From: an uncultured Prevotellaceae bacterium | GTDB taxonomy: Bacteria > Bacteroidota > Bacteroidia > Bacteroidales > Bacteroidaceae | Direction of reading: 5' to 3' | NCBI GenBank assembly: GCA_902779455.1 | Contig: CACZBS010000006.1 | Span: 1 to 64,000 of the forward strand | DNA: 64,000 nt | Shown here: positions 41,429 to 49,906 of the stretch, piece after piece | Numbering within the stretch: the first letter of the stretch is position 1 | Layout: every line of letters begins with the position of its first letter | The notes under the pieces: model-generated | Seen by the model: only the letters and a program-made list of their open reading frames with translations | Told to the model about the DNA's origin: nothing | Databases searched by the model: none | Translations under genes and position numbers: made by a program

Positions 41429-42553
41429 GGGGAAGAGGCTGCCGATGGCTCCGAAGCCGCCGAGCGACTTGGCGCCGTCGGCCGTGAAGACATACTTCAG
41501 GTCGTCGACATAGGAGGCCAGCACGTGCCAGCCGTACTTGATGCCGGCCGGGAAGCTCTCGAAGAAACCATATTCGTGCGTGACGGGCTCGTAGATCTGC
41601 TTGGGCACGAAGCCCAGTTTGAGGTCCTCGGTCAGCTCCACCTCGAGTGTGTCAGGCTGGCCGCCACGGGCATAGACCAGCCGCACGCAGCGGATGGCCG
41701 AGCTGTCCTGGACGGTGGTGGCTGCGGCCAGCACGTCGCCCAGACGGGCCAGCTCGTCGGTCAGCTGTCCGAACGAGCTGATGTTCTTGTCGCCGATGGC
41801 CAGCAGACTGTCGCCCCGCTGCAGTCCGATCTGTGCGGCGGGCATGTCGGGCAGCACGCTGTCGACGACGGCCGGCATCATGATGCGGGCGAAGATAGGC
41901 TCCGTCTTGAGCATGTCGAGCAGGTTGAGGTCGCCGGGAAGGCTGAGCTCCACCTCCTTGCCCTGGCGCACGACGGTGACCGTCTTTGCCTCTGACAGCT
42001 GGCGGAACATGTCGGCGCCGAACTTCTTCAGCTCGCCGCGGTCGGTACGGAGCAGCACGTCGCCGTCCTGGAATCCCAGGGCCTTGGCCTCTTGGTTGAA
42101 CTCCATGCCCTGCGACATCTGCGACAGCGGCACATAGGTGTCGCCCCAGTGGAACAGGATCATCGAGTAGATGAACAGCGCCAGCAGGAAGTTGACCAGC
42201 ACGCCGCCGATCATGATGAGCAGGCGCTGCCAGGCGGGCTTCGAGCGGAACTCCCACGGCTGTTCGGGCTGCTTCATCTGTTCGGTGTCGAAGCTCTCGT
42301 CGATCATACCGGCAATCTTGCAATAGCCGCCCAGGGGCAGCCAGCCCACGCCGTACTCCGTGTCGCTCGTCTTGGGCTTGAAGTGGAACAGCTTGCCCGT
42401 CCACTTACCGACGGTGACGTCGAAGAACAGATAGAATTTCTCAACGCGCACGCCAAACAGCTTCGAGAAAAAGAAGTGGCCGCCCTCGTGGAGCAGCACC
42501 AGGAGGCTGATGGCGAGCAGGAACTGTAAGAGTCTGATCAGAAATATTTCCAT
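41177..42553 (-). CDS. rseP: RseP-type site-2 (RIP) metalloprotease
   Basis: A 458-residue inner-membrane zinc protease that cleaves membrane proteins within the bilayer, typically anti-sigma factors. The first helix carries LLVLLHEGGHFFFSK (HExxH-type HEGGH). Two PDZ-like regions follow (about 130-215 and 220-330, QIGLQRGDSLLAIGD), then the second catalytic element MNILPIPALDGGHVLF near residue 405 and a last helix. It is downstream of dxr, the usual Bacteroidales order. The last 252 bases are overlapped by the convergent acyltransferase frame. Confidence 0.95.
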   Translation of the reverse strand: MEIFLIRLLQFLLAISLLVLLHEGGHFFFSKLFGVRVEKFYLFFDVTVGKWTGKLFHFKPKTSDTEYGVGWLPLGGYCKIAGMIDESFDTEQMKQPEQPWEFRSKPAWQRLLIMIGGVLVNFLLALFIYSMILFHWGDTYVPLSQMSQGMEFNQEAKALGFQDGDVLLRTDRGELKKFGADMFRQLSEAKTVTVVRQGKEVELSLPGDLNLLDMLKTEPIFARIMMPAVVDSVLPDMPAAQIGLQRGDSLLAIGDKNISSFGQLTDELARLGDVLAAATTVQDSSAIRCVRLVYARGGQPDTLEVELTEDLKLGFVPKQIYEPVTHEYGFFESFPAGIKYGWHVLASYVDDLKYVFTADGAKSLGGFGAIGSLFPSTWDWHRFWEMTAFLSIILAFMNILPIPALDGGHVLFLVYEMITRRKPSEKFMIRAEYVGFGIVILLMVVANLNDILRWLGYM

Positions 42554-42563
42554 AATCTAAGGT

Positions 42564-42733
42564 AATAGTGAATAGTGAAAAGTGAAACGCTCGACCTTAG
42601 GTCGCTTGCTACCGAAGGGACGCAAGAATTTGCTTCCGCACTTCTTTTCTATTCACCTATTATTATTTAATTGTTATTTCACACATGGGGATAGCGGCAG
42701 CAAATTTTTCACTTTTCACTATTCACTTTTCCC
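42564..42733. repeat. AGTGAAA-type repeats with an inverted arm between dxr and rseP
   Basis: GTGAATAGTGAAAAGTGAAA (near 42570-42580) and its inverse (42709-42733) border a 155-base gap. The arm GCGGCAGCAAATTTTTCAC (42694-42712) resembles that of the aqpZ-folE terminator. The right part runs into the dxr stop codon. Confidence 0.6.
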
Positions 42734-43893
42734 TTAACAAGCAGCTCCGCTGCGATGCGCCGTGCCTCGGCGTCGGTAGCGACGTAGTCCTCGTAGGTCG
42801 GCGTCGGAATGAATGTGGCGCGCTGCATCGTCTCGGAGATGACGTCGGCCATCTGGAGGAAGCCGCAGCGGTCCTCGAGGAAGGCGCGGTTCACGATCTC
42901 ATTGGCCGCATTGACGATGCAGGGCATGTTGCCGCCGCGGCGGATGGCCTCGTAGGCCATCTTCAGGCAGCGGAACTTCTCCATGTCAGGCTCGAAGAAG
43001 TCGAGGTGCTGCGCGCGGAACAGGTCGAGGCGCTCGCCGCTGAGGGGCAGACGCTCGGGGTAGGAGAAGGCATACTGGATGGGCAGCCGCATGTCGGGCA
43101 CGCCCAGCTGTGCTTTCACTGATCCGTCCTGGAACTGCACGGCCGAGTGGACGATCGACTGCGGGTGGACGAGCACCTGGATCTGGCTGGCCTCGACGCC
43201 GAAGAGCCACTTCGCCTCGATGACCTCGAAGCCCTTGTTCATCATTGAGGCCGAGTCGATGGTGATCTTCGCGCCCATGTCCCACGTGGGGTGGCGCAGG
43301 GCGTCGGCCTTCGTCACCGTGGCCAGCTCGTCCAGCGACTTCAGTCGGAAGGGTCCGCCAGAGGCCGTCAGCAGGATCTTGTCAATCGGGTTGCGGTCCT
43401 CGCCGACGAGGCTCTGGAAGATGGCCGAGTGCTCCGAGTCGACGGGCAGGATGGCGGCGCGGTTCTCGATGGCGAGCCGGCAGATCAGCTCGCCCGCCAC
43501 GACCAGCGTCTCCTTGTTGGCCAGGGCGATGGCCTTATGGGCTCGGATGGCATGAATGGTGGGCGACAGTCCGGCGAAGCCCACCATGGCGGTGAGCACC
43601 ATGTCGATGGGCTCAGCCTCGACGATCTCGTCCAGCGCGCGGGCACCGGCATAGACCTTCACGTCGGGCATGTCGTCCATGAGCCGCACGAGCTCGTCGC
43701 GTCGCTCCGCGTTGGCGATGACGACGGCGGCGGGATGATATTGATGGGCCTGCTTGGCCAGCAGCTCCACCTTGTTGTTAGCTGTCAGGCAGTAGACCTC
43801 ATAGCGGTCGCTGTGCTCGCTGATGACCTCAAGGGCCTGCGTGCCGATGCTGCCTGTGGAGCCGAGGATACAGATTTGCTTCTTCTTGTTCAC
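42709..43893 (-). CDS. dxr: 1-deoxy-D-xylulose 5-phosphate reductoisomerase
   Basis: A 394-residue cytoplasmic enzyme making 2-C-methyl-D-erythritol 4-phosphate, the committed step of non-mevalonate isoprenoid synthesis. Motifs: NADPH-binding ILGSTGSIGTQALEV, LTASGGPFR, HPTWDMGAKITIDSASMMNKGFEV-type metal and substrate region, LVHPQSIVHSAV, and VNAANEIVNRAFL. The last residues VNSEK and the stop come from the repeat GTGAATAGTGAAAAGTGA, so the C-terminus has been rewritten by a repeat. TACTTTTG at 43922-43915 gives the gene its own promoter 22 bases ahead. Confidence 0.96.
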   Translation of the reverse strand: MNKKKQICILGSTGSIGTQALEVISEHSDRYEVYCLTANNKVELLAKQAHQYHPAAVVIANAERRDELVRLMDDMPDVKVYAGARALDEIVEAEPIDMVLTAMVGFAGLSPTIHAIRAHKAIALANKETLVVAGELICRLAIENRAAILPVDSEHSAIFQSLVGEDRNPIDKILLTASGGPFRLKSLDELATVTKADALRHPTWDMGAKITIDSASMMNKGFEVIEAKWLFGVEASQIQVLVHPQSIVHSAVQFQDGSVKAQLGVPDMRLPIQYAFSYPERLPLSGERLDLFRAQHLDFFEPDMEKFRCLKMAYEAIRRGGNMPCIVNAANEIVNRAFLEDRCGFLQMADVISETMQRATFIPTPTYEDYVATDAEARRIAAELLVKGKVNSEK

Positions 43894-43914
43894 TTTCTCT
43901 TATCAATTAGAGTG

Positions 43915-43922
43915 CAAAAGTA
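43915..43922 (-). promoter_or_regulatory. dxr promoter element
   Basis: TACTTTTG on the minus strand, 22 bases before the dxr ATG. It makes dxr-rseP independent of the lower-GC genes upstream. Confidence 0.55.
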
Positions 43923-44047
43923 CAAAAAATATTCCGAATAGTCTGCACTTTAGCTTTCATTATTGTTGATGTTTGGAAAAATTGGCGATTGTTGGCATCT
44001 TTTTATGATTGCCCGGTTTTGTCCTGCTATAATTCTGGATGACATCT

Positions 44048-44968
44048 TTAGACGTCCCCAAGATGGCTGATGATGCCTCTTTTCCTTAATTCTTTTACGA
44101 CATCGCGAGTGAATTCGTCAGCACCACGTGCATTCATGTGTGCACCGTCCTTGGAATACGCGTTGTTGTGAACATATTTCGGGTCATTGGAGAAGTCGAG
44201 GAGAGGTATGTCCTGTTCCTTGCAAATGTCATATATGGGTCTTAGCAGGTCTGGATTTATGCCATACCAGCTTGGAGATACGGCGAAGATTAGTTTGACG
44301 TCTTTACAGTGGTCAATGAACTTTTGTATATAATCTAATTTAAGACTGTCAAAACCAACATGCTGGTTGTCATCTCCTTTTCTTCTTATCTTAAGAGTGT
44401 CCAACTCACCTGATAGTGGAAGGAATCCCTTGGTGCCCATGCTGTTGATGGGAAGGAAACGATCAGCCATGATAGATAAGAAATTGGAATTGTATCTGTA
44501 GAGTAAACTCTTCATCTTCCATTGCTCCGTTTTGTCTACGGATTGGAATATCTCCTTAATACCCGGTCGGTCGTAATAAGACTTGAGGTATCCTAAATAT
44601 TTGTGGTTGTCATCCTTCAGCAGGTCAAAGGAGTAGGTGACTTCGTATATGATAACTTTTGGCTTATAGCGCTCCTCAATCATCAGCAGGCGTCCGTAAT
44701 TGAGGATGATTCCGTTGCCTCTCTCGCCGCAGTTGAAAGCCGACAGCCCGAGAGAGTCCGTCAGGATTTGCGGATTATAATGGTGGGAGGCCCTTGATGA
44801 TCCAAAGATGAGAATATCCTCACTCGTCTTGTTGCAAACATAGTTTACCCTGCCGTTATTTCCGCCAATGGCATGACTCTGCATGAATGCGAAAGCCTGT
44901 CCGAGAGAAAAGTCTGCGACGACAAGTATGAGAAGGAACGACAAAGTTCTTAAGATGAATCTTTTCAT
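44048..44968 (-). CDS. SGNH/GDSL-like partner of an MBOAT O-acyltransferase
   Basis: A 306-residue protein with an N-terminal membrane anchor or signal (FILRTLSFLLILVVADFSLGQAFAF). It has SGNH-hydrolase-like blocks: ILIFGSSRASHHYNP (candidate Ser), FNCGERGNG, and SKDGAHMNARGADEF (Asp-x-x-His pair). Such proteins sit in the periplasm beside DltB/AlgI-type MBOAT proteins and transfer or trim acyl groups on glycans. The gene begins four bases after the MBOAT stop. Base composition is visibly lower in GC than the operons either side. The acceptor is unknown. Confidence 0.8.
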   Translation of the reverse strand: MKRFILRTLSFLLILVVADFSLGQAFAFMQSHAIGGNNGRVNYVCNKTSEDILIFGSSRASHHYNPQILTDSLGLSAFNCGERGNGIILNYGRLLMIEERYKPKVIIYEVTYSFDLLKDDNHKYLGYLKSYYDRPGIKEIFQSVDKTEQWKMKSLLYRYNSNFLSIMADRFLPINSMGTKGFLPLSGELDTLKIRRKGDDNQHVGFDSLKLDYIQKFIDHCKDVKLIFAVSPSWYGINPDLLRPIYDICKEQDIPLLDFSNDPKYVHNNAYSKDGAHMNARGADEFTRDVVKELRKRGIISHLGDV

Positions 44969-44972
44969 GATC

Positions 44973-46388
44973 TTAGAAGTTTGCGTAAATAAACTGATCT
45001 GCACTGAAGACCCCTTCGAGCATGATAAGGATCATTACGAGAGTGTAGGAGCACCAGCGAACAACGCTGTTCCTGTTCTCGAAGAGCAGAAATCTGTCGG
45101 GAAGAAATTCGTCGCGAAGATCTTTCATGAAAAGAACAAGAGTAGCTGTCAGTATGATGAATAGGTTCGCTGTCTCAGGAATATACACTGTCATCGGCAA
45201 TGCCGGATTGAACATCCGTGTGATGACTTTCCAAGCATCTGCCATAGTCGGCATTCGGAAGAATACCCAGGCGAAGTTGACAATCAGGAAGGTCATGATG
45301 ATTTTGATGCTCTTGCCAAACCATCGATAGTTGCACCTCTGTTGCCCCAGCATCTTTTCGACAATTTGACACACACCATGAATGCAGCCCCAGACGATGA
45401 ATGTCCAGTTGGCGCCATGCCAGATGCCGCTGACGAGGAAGGTTACAAAAATGTTCCAATAATTGCGCAACTTCGAGCAACGGCTTCCTCCCAATGGAAT
45501 ATAGACATAGTCCTTGAGCCATGTGGACAGCGAGATATGCCAGCGGTGCCAGAAGTCAGTGACGCTGACTGCAAAATATGGGCGGCGGAAGTTCTCTGTC
45601 AGTTCAAAGCCAAGCACCTTGCCGACACCTATGGCCATCAGTGAATAGCCTGCAAAGTCAGCATAGATCTGGACGGAATAGAGCAGGCTTGCCGCAAAGC
45701 AGGATAGGCCTGTGTAATTCTCGTATCTTGAAAACACCGTGTCAACGTAAAGAGCGACGCGATCAGCCACGACGACTTTCATAAACATGCCCCATAGCAA
45801 CATCTTCAATCCATAGACAGCTTTGCTGTAGTCGAAGTAGGGCCGAAGTCGCTTCAGTTGTGGAATGACCAGCGAGGCCTTGTTGATGGGGCCTGACAGG
45901 ATACTTGGAAAAAAAGAGACGAAAAGTGCGTAAACGAGGAAATCGCGTTCTGCCTTCTGCCGTTTGTAATAGACATCACAAAGATAGCCCAGCGCTTGGA
46001 AGGTGAAGAATGAGATGCCGATAGGTATGGCCCAGTTGAGGCCCGGCAGGTGGAAGCGTAGTCCCGCCATTGCCAGTGCGTCGCTGATGCTGTCATTGAT
46101 GAAATTGAAATATTTGAAGAATGTCAGTGGCAGCAGGGTGAGCAGCACTCCCGCCGTCATGACCCGTTTTGGGTGCTTGGCCTTCTCAACGGCTATGGCT
46201 GTGGCATAAGTGACAGCTGTCACTCCTGACAGAATCAGTGCGTAGACAGGCTTCCATTGCAGATAGAGCAGATAGCTCACGACGAGCAGGTATAGGTTTC
46301 GCCCACTTGTGTGCTTAGCCGGAATGACGTAGTAGAGCAGGAAGATCAGCGGGAACAGGACAATGAAGTTGAAGGAGTTGAAAATCAT
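44973..46388 (-). CDS. MBOAT-family O-acyltransferase (AlgI/DltB-like)
   Basis: A 471-residue polytopic membrane protein of the membrane-bound O-acyltransferase family. Typical motifs are FNSFNFIVLFPLIFLLYYVI at the start, WKPVYALIL, GISFFTFQALGYLCDVY, FWHRWHISLSTWLKDYVYIPLGGSR, and FLVSGIWHGANWTFIVWG with the catalytic His. It probably moves acetyl or longer acyl groups across the inner membrane to a surface polysaccharide. With its SGNH partner it forms a lower-GC pair between rimM and dxr, which in other Bacteroidales are near neighbours. Confidence 0.92.
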   Translation of the reverse strand: MIFNSFNFIVLFPLIFLLYYVIPAKHTSGRNLYLLVVSYLLYLQWKPVYALILSGVTAVTYATAIAVEKAKHPKRVMTAGVLLTLLPLTFFKYFNFINDSISDALAMAGLRFHLPGLNWAIPIGISFFTFQALGYLCDVYYKRQKAERDFLVYALFVSFFPSILSGPINKASLVIPQLKRLRPYFDYSKAVYGLKMLLWGMFMKVVVADRVALYVDTVFSRYENYTGLSCFAASLLYSVQIYADFAGYSLMAIGVGKVLGFELTENFRRPYFAVSVTDFWHRWHISLSTWLKDYVYIPLGGSRCSKLRNYWNIFVTFLVSGIWHGANWTFIVWGCIHGVCQIVEKMLGQQRCNYRWFGKSIKIIMTFLIVNFAWVFFRMPTMADAWKVITRMFNPALPMTVYIPETANLFIILTATLVLFMKDLRDEFLPDRFLLFENRNSVVRWCSYTLVMILIMLEGVFSADQFIYANF

Positions 46389-46392
46389 ACTA

Positions 46393-46905
46393 TTACAATT
46401 CTAACAGTCCTTCGGGCAGGTCGATGGTGATTGTCTTTTGGTCGTGGTCGACGTCGGTGATGAGGTCCTCGGCGGCGGGGATGAGGCGGCCGTCCTCGAG
46501 TTCGAAGAGGATGTTGGCGGTCTGGTCGTCGACGTGGACGATGCGGCCGACGGGGCGGCCGGTGTGGGCGTCGATGAGGTCGAAGCCGGTGAAGAAACTC
46601 CAGCGGAGCTCCTCCTCGTCATCGTGCGGGGTGAGGGCGCGGGGGAAGTAGACGTCGCAGTTGGTCAGCTCGCGGGCCCGCTCCTGCGTGTCGACGTCCT
46701 CCAGCTTGAGGATGGCGGTGGTGTCGGAGCGGAAGCGATATTCCTCGATGAAGAAGGGCACGAGGATGCCGTCGACCTCCAGGATGAGGTAGTCGGCGTC
46801 GGCGCGGTCGAAGACGTCGTCGTCGAACTGGAACGACAGCTCGCCCTTGACGCCGTGGGGCTTGCCGAGGCGTCCGATGCGATAGGCTTCGTCGGGCCGT
46901 ATCAT
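46393..46905 (-). CDS. rimM: Ribosome maturation factor RimM
   Basis: A 170-residue cytoplasmic protein needed for 16S rRNA processing and 30S head maturation. The N-terminal RimM domain (YRIGRLGKPHGVKGELSFQF, about 6-90) and C-terminal PRC-barrel (GFDLIDAHTGRPVGRIVHVDD, about 100-168) are complete. The start overlaps the murA stop by four bases (ATGA). Confidence 0.95.
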   Translation of the reverse strand: MIRPDEAYRIGRLGKPHGVKGELSFQFDDDVFDRADADYLILEVDGILVPFFIEEYRFRSDTTAILKLEDVDTQERARELTNCDVYFPRALTPHDDEEELRWSFFTGFDLIDAHTGRPVGRIVHVDDQTANILFELEDGRLIPAAEDLITDVDHDQKTITIDLPEGLLEL

Positions 46906-48374
46906 CTGGCCCCCCCTTCTGCCCCCGAGGGGGCTACATTAGTTTTGTTGGCAGAAGCCGGGTCTATTGAAGCCCCCTCGGGGGCCGTAGGGGGGGCTAA
47001 GCGTGTGATCCTTGCCCCCAGGGCATTGAGTCGCTGCTCGATGTGCTCATAGCCGCGGTCGATCTGCTCGATGTTGTCGATGCGACTGGTGCCGCGGGCA
47101 CTGAGGGCTGCGATGAGCAGGGCGATGCCGGCGCGGATGTCGGGGCTCGACATGCGGCCGGCGCGGAGCTGCAGCTTGCGGTCGTGGCCTACGACGACGG
47201 CGCGGTGAGGGTCGCAGAGGATGATCTGTGCGCCCATGTCGATGAGCTTGTCGACGAAGAAGAGTCGGCTCTCGAACATCTTCTGGTGGAACAGCACCGA
47301 GCCGCGGGCCTGCGTGGCCACGGTGATGAGCACCGAGATGAGGTCGGGCGTCAGGCCGGGCCAGGGGGCGTCGGCCAGGGTCATGATGGTGCCGTCGATG
47401 AACGACTGTATCTCGTAGTGGCGCATGTGGGGGATGACGAGGTCGTCGCCCTCCACCTTGATGCGGATGCCCATACGGCGGAACGTGTCGGGTATGATGC
47501 CGAGGTCGCTAAGCGAGACGTCCTTGATGCGGATGCCGTCGCCGATGATGGCGGCCATGCCGATGAAGGAGCCCACCTCGATCATGTCGGGCAGCAGGCG
47601 GTGGGTGGTGCCGCCGAGGCGGTCGACGCCCTTGATGGTGAGCAGGTTGGAGCCGATGCCGTCGATGCTTGCGCCCATGCGGGTGAGCATGCGGCAGAGC
47701 TGCTGGACGTAGGGCTCGCAGGCTGCATTATATATAGTGGTGGTGCCCTGAGCCAGTACGGCGGCCATGATGATGTTGGCCGTGCCCGTGACGGAGGCCT
47801 CGTCGAGCAGCATGTAGGTGCCACGCAGCCGGCTGGCCGATATCTGGTAGACGCCGCGCTCGGCGACGTGGCTGAACTGCGCGCCCAGTCGCTCGAAGCC
47901 GAGGAAGTGGGTGTCGAGGCGTCGGCGTCCGATCTTGTCGCCGCCGGGCTTGGCCACGATGGCGCGGCCGAAGCGGGCCAGCAGCGGTCCGATCATCATC
48001 ACCGAGCCGCGCAGGTGGGAGCACTTCTCGACGAACTCGTTGCTCTCCAGGAAGTCGAGGTTGAGCGATGAGGCATCAAAGGTGAGGGCCCCCTCCGACC
48101 TCCCCCAACTGGGGGAGGCTGCAGCCCCAGAGACTTCAGCGGCTTTAGCCTCCCCCAGTTGGGGGAGGTTGGAGGGGGCCGTTACTTTGACCCCCATATC
48201 CTTGAGCAGCTGGATGAGGTTATTGACGTCGCGGATGTCAGGGATGTTCGAAATGGTGACGGGCTCATCGGTCAGCAGCGTGGCACAGATGACCTGCAGG
48301 GCCTCGTTCTTGGCGCCCTGCGGGGTGATGGTGCCGCTCAGCGGATGGCCGCCTTCGATGATGAATGATGCCAT
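46902..48374 (-). CDS. murA: UDP-GlcNAc enolpyruvyltransferase MurA with two palindromic inserts
   Basis: A 490-residue cytoplasmic enzyme for the first committed step of peptidoglycan synthesis; ordinary forms are about 430 residues. TPQGAKNEALQVI carries the essential Lys. The position of the usual fosfomycin-target Cys is Asp (KPGGDKIGRRRLDTHF), a natural variant expected to resist fosfomycin. The excess length comes from repeats: residues about 66-96 (APSNLPQLGEA...GRSEGA) from the 94-bp palindrome at 48087-48180, and the last about 31 residues (APPTAPEGA...SGAEGGAR) from a second palindrome at 46908-46998. The core is otherwise intact. Confidence 0.94.
   Translation of the reverse strand: MASFIIEGGHPLSGTITPQGAKNEALQVICATLLTDEPVTISNIPDIRDVNNLIQLLKDMGVKVTAPSNLPQLGEAKAAEVSGAAASPSWGRSEGALTFDASSLNLDFLESNEFVEKCSHLRGSVMMIGPLLARFGRAIVAKPGGDKIGRRRLDTHFLGFERLGAQFSHVAERGVYQISASRLRGTYMLLDEASVTGTANIIMAAVLAQGTTTIYNAACEPYVQQLCRMLTRMGASIDGIGSNLLTIKGVDRLGGTTHRLLPDMIEVGSFIGMAAIIGDGIRIKDVSLSDLGIIPDTFRRMGIRIKVEGDDLVIPHMRHYEIQSFIDGTIMTLADAPWPGLTPDLISVLITVATQARGSVLFHQKMFESRLFFVDKLIDMGAQIILCDPHRAVVVGHDRKLQLRAGRMSSPDIRAGIALLIAALSARGTSRIDNIEQIDRGYEHIEQRLNALGARITRLAPPTAPEGASIDPASANKTNVAPSGAEGGAR
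46908..46998 (-). repeat. 91-bp palindrome of a second type forming the MurA C-terminus
   Basis: Arms 46908-46935 and 46971-46998 (28 bp, mostly matching inverse copies with core GCCCCCGAGGGGGC) surround a 35-base spacer. On the coding strand it reads APPTAPEGASIDPASANK, then TNVAPSGAEGGA, two residues before the stop that overlaps rimM. Its sequence differs from the 94-bp type. Confidence 0.88.
48087..48180 (-). repeat. 94-bp GC-rich palindromic insert in murA
   Basis: Arms 48087-48120 and 48147-48180 are inverse copies over 34 bp with one mismatch, with a 26-base spacer. On the murA coding strand it reads APSNLPQLGEA-KAAEVSGAAA-SPSWGRSEGA, the same peptide family, orientation and frame as in cca and the permease. 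Confidence 0.95.
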
Positions 48375-48387
48375 GCCGATAGTCTTT

Positions 48388-49002
48388 TTATTTCTTTTTC
48401 TTGCCGTTGCGTTTGCCCATGGGTTCGGCGTCGGGCACGAAGCGCTCGAAGCTGAACGAGCCGAGGTCGAGCTGGATGACGCCGTCAGTGAAGCGGGCCA
48501 GGTCGTCGGCCACCTTCTCGTCGTCGATCGAGCCGTGGCCCCACTGCACGAGGTCGCGCTTCATCTGGTTAGCCGTCAGACGGGCCAGCTCGTCGCGCTC
48601 CTCGCCGGCCGGCATGGTCTTTAGCTTGTCCCACAGCTCGCGCACCAGCTGTCCGTAGTGGCGCAGGGGGATGCGGTTCTGCGGCAGGGGCATGGGCTCG
48701 GGCTTCGAGAGGATCTTCTCGGCACTGCTGACGTCGTAGGGCCAGTCGATGTCGAGCTGCTTGTGGCTCATCAGGTAGAGGTGGTCCCAGAGCGTCTGCT
48801 GGTAGTTGGTGTTCTCGCGTATCTGCGGCACCTTCGTCTCCATCAGCTTGACGATGGTCTTGGCGCAGCGCAGCCGCTCGTCGCGGTCGGGCAGAGCGAC
48901 GGCCACGTCGACCATCTTCTGTATCTCGCGTCCGTATTCGGGCATCAGCAGCGCCTCGCGACGGGTGTTGTAGTCTAATCCTTGTATGTTCATTTCTTCC
49001 AT
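48388..49002 (-). CDS. DUF4290 protein
   Basis: A 204-residue, mostly helical cytoplasmic protein of the Bacteroidetes family DUF4290 (GLDYNTRREALLMPEYGREIQ, NTNYQQTLWDHLYLMS). It ends in a basic tail (KRNGKKKK). It lies directly upstream of murA in the operon order usual for Bacteroidales. Function unknown. Confidence 0.88.
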   Translation of the reverse strand: MEEMNIQGLDYNTRREALLMPEYGREIQKMVDVAVALPDRDERLRCAKTIVKLMETKVPQIRENTNYQQTLWDHLYLMSHKQLDIDWPYDVSSAEKILSKPEPMPLPQNRIPLRHYGQLVRELWDKLKTMPAGEERDELARLTANQMKRDLVQWGHGSIDDEKVADDLARFTDGVIQLDLGSFSFERFVPDAEPMGKRNGKKKK

Positions 49003-49012
49003 GTAATAGCTT

Positions 49013-49777
49013 TTAAATTAGCGGGTTGCGAGCGGCCTTCGCCACGAAGTCCTTCAGGTAGAACGGCTCGAAGTAGGCGACGTCCTCCGTCTGGCCGCTG
49101 AGCAGGCGGCGCTCGGCCAGGGGCTGCATCCAGCGCGCCAGGGGCTCGATGTCCTCGATGAGGCGGGCGTTGGGGTGGTTGATGACGGGCATGCACTTCG
49201 CGGCGCCGTTGCCGAAGAAGTAGACGGGGTGCTCCTCGATCCACTCGCGGTAGGTCTCGCTCGTGACCACGTCGGCCCCCACCTCGCGCACCGTGTGCAG
49301 CGCGCGGTCGTAGACGGCGGCATAGACCTCCATGCGGCGCGCGTCGATCATGGGCACGAGCAGGGCGTCCGGTTCAAGTGGGAGGTGAGAGGTGAGAAGT
49401 GAGAAGTTGCCGTCGGCGTCGGTGTGGCACGTCTTCACGTCCATCGCCTCCCTCAGCAGCACGGGCACGCAGAGCAGCTCGAGCGTGGGCACGGCGATGA
49501 GCTTCAGCTCGCGGCCGTAGCAGAGGCCCTTGGCCATCGACGTGCCGATGCGCAGGCCCGTGTAGGAGCCCGGGCCACAGCTGACGGCGACGGCGTCGAA
49601 GGGTATGGCGTGGTTGTCGGTGAACGAGAGGGCCTCGTCGACCATCGGGCCGAGCCGCTCGGCGCTGCTGCCCTTGCGGTCGCTGTGGTCTTCATCGTGG
49701 TAGATGACGTGCGAATCCTCGCTCACGGCCACCGAGCAGACCGCGGTGCTGGTCTCAATATGCAGTATGCACGACAT
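49013..49777 (-). CDS. tsaB: tRNA threonylcarbamoyladenosine protein TsaB
   Basis: A 254-residue cytoplasmic ASKHA-fold protein that partners TsaD in making t6A37 of ANN-decoding tRNAs. Signatures: MSCILHIETSTAVCSVAVSED, AVSCGPGSYTGLRIGTSMAKGL and LVPMIDARRMEVYAAVYD. Residues about 123-134 (NFSLLTSHLPLEP) just ahead of ALLVPMIDARR come from a CTCACTT simple repeat (49376-49409) inserted in frame. A TACCTTTG element lies at 49818-49811. The gene leads the minus-strand run tsaB-DUF4290-murA-rimM. Confidence 0.92.
   Translation of the reverse strand: MSCILHIETSTAVCSVAVSEDSHVIYHDEDHSDRKGSSAERLGPMVDEALSFTDNHAIPFDAVAVSCGPGSYTGLRIGTSMAKGLCYGRELKLIAVPTLELLCVPVLLREAMDVKTCHTDADGNFSLLTSHLPLEPDALLVPMIDARRMEVYAAVYDRALHTVREVGADVVTSETYREWIEEHPVYFFGNGAAKCMPVINHPNARLIEDIEPLARWMQPLAERRLLSGQTEDVAYFEPFYLKDFVAKAARNPLI
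49376..49409 (-). repeat. CTCACTT simple repeat read in frame within tsaB
   Basis: AAGTGGGAGGTGAGAGGTGA plus AAGTGAGAAGTTG on the plus strand encodes NFSLLTSHLPLE on the coding strand, at a loop between conserved TsaB segments. Confidence 0.75.
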
Positions 49778-49906
49778 GTCTTTTTCTCCTTAATTATATA
49801 TTTAAGACTGCAAAGGTACTACTTTTTTTCAGAACGGCCGTCGCTTTTTCACAAATTAACTCTTGGAACAACGCTGCGGAAACTCGCCGTGAAACTATTT
49901 TCAAGG

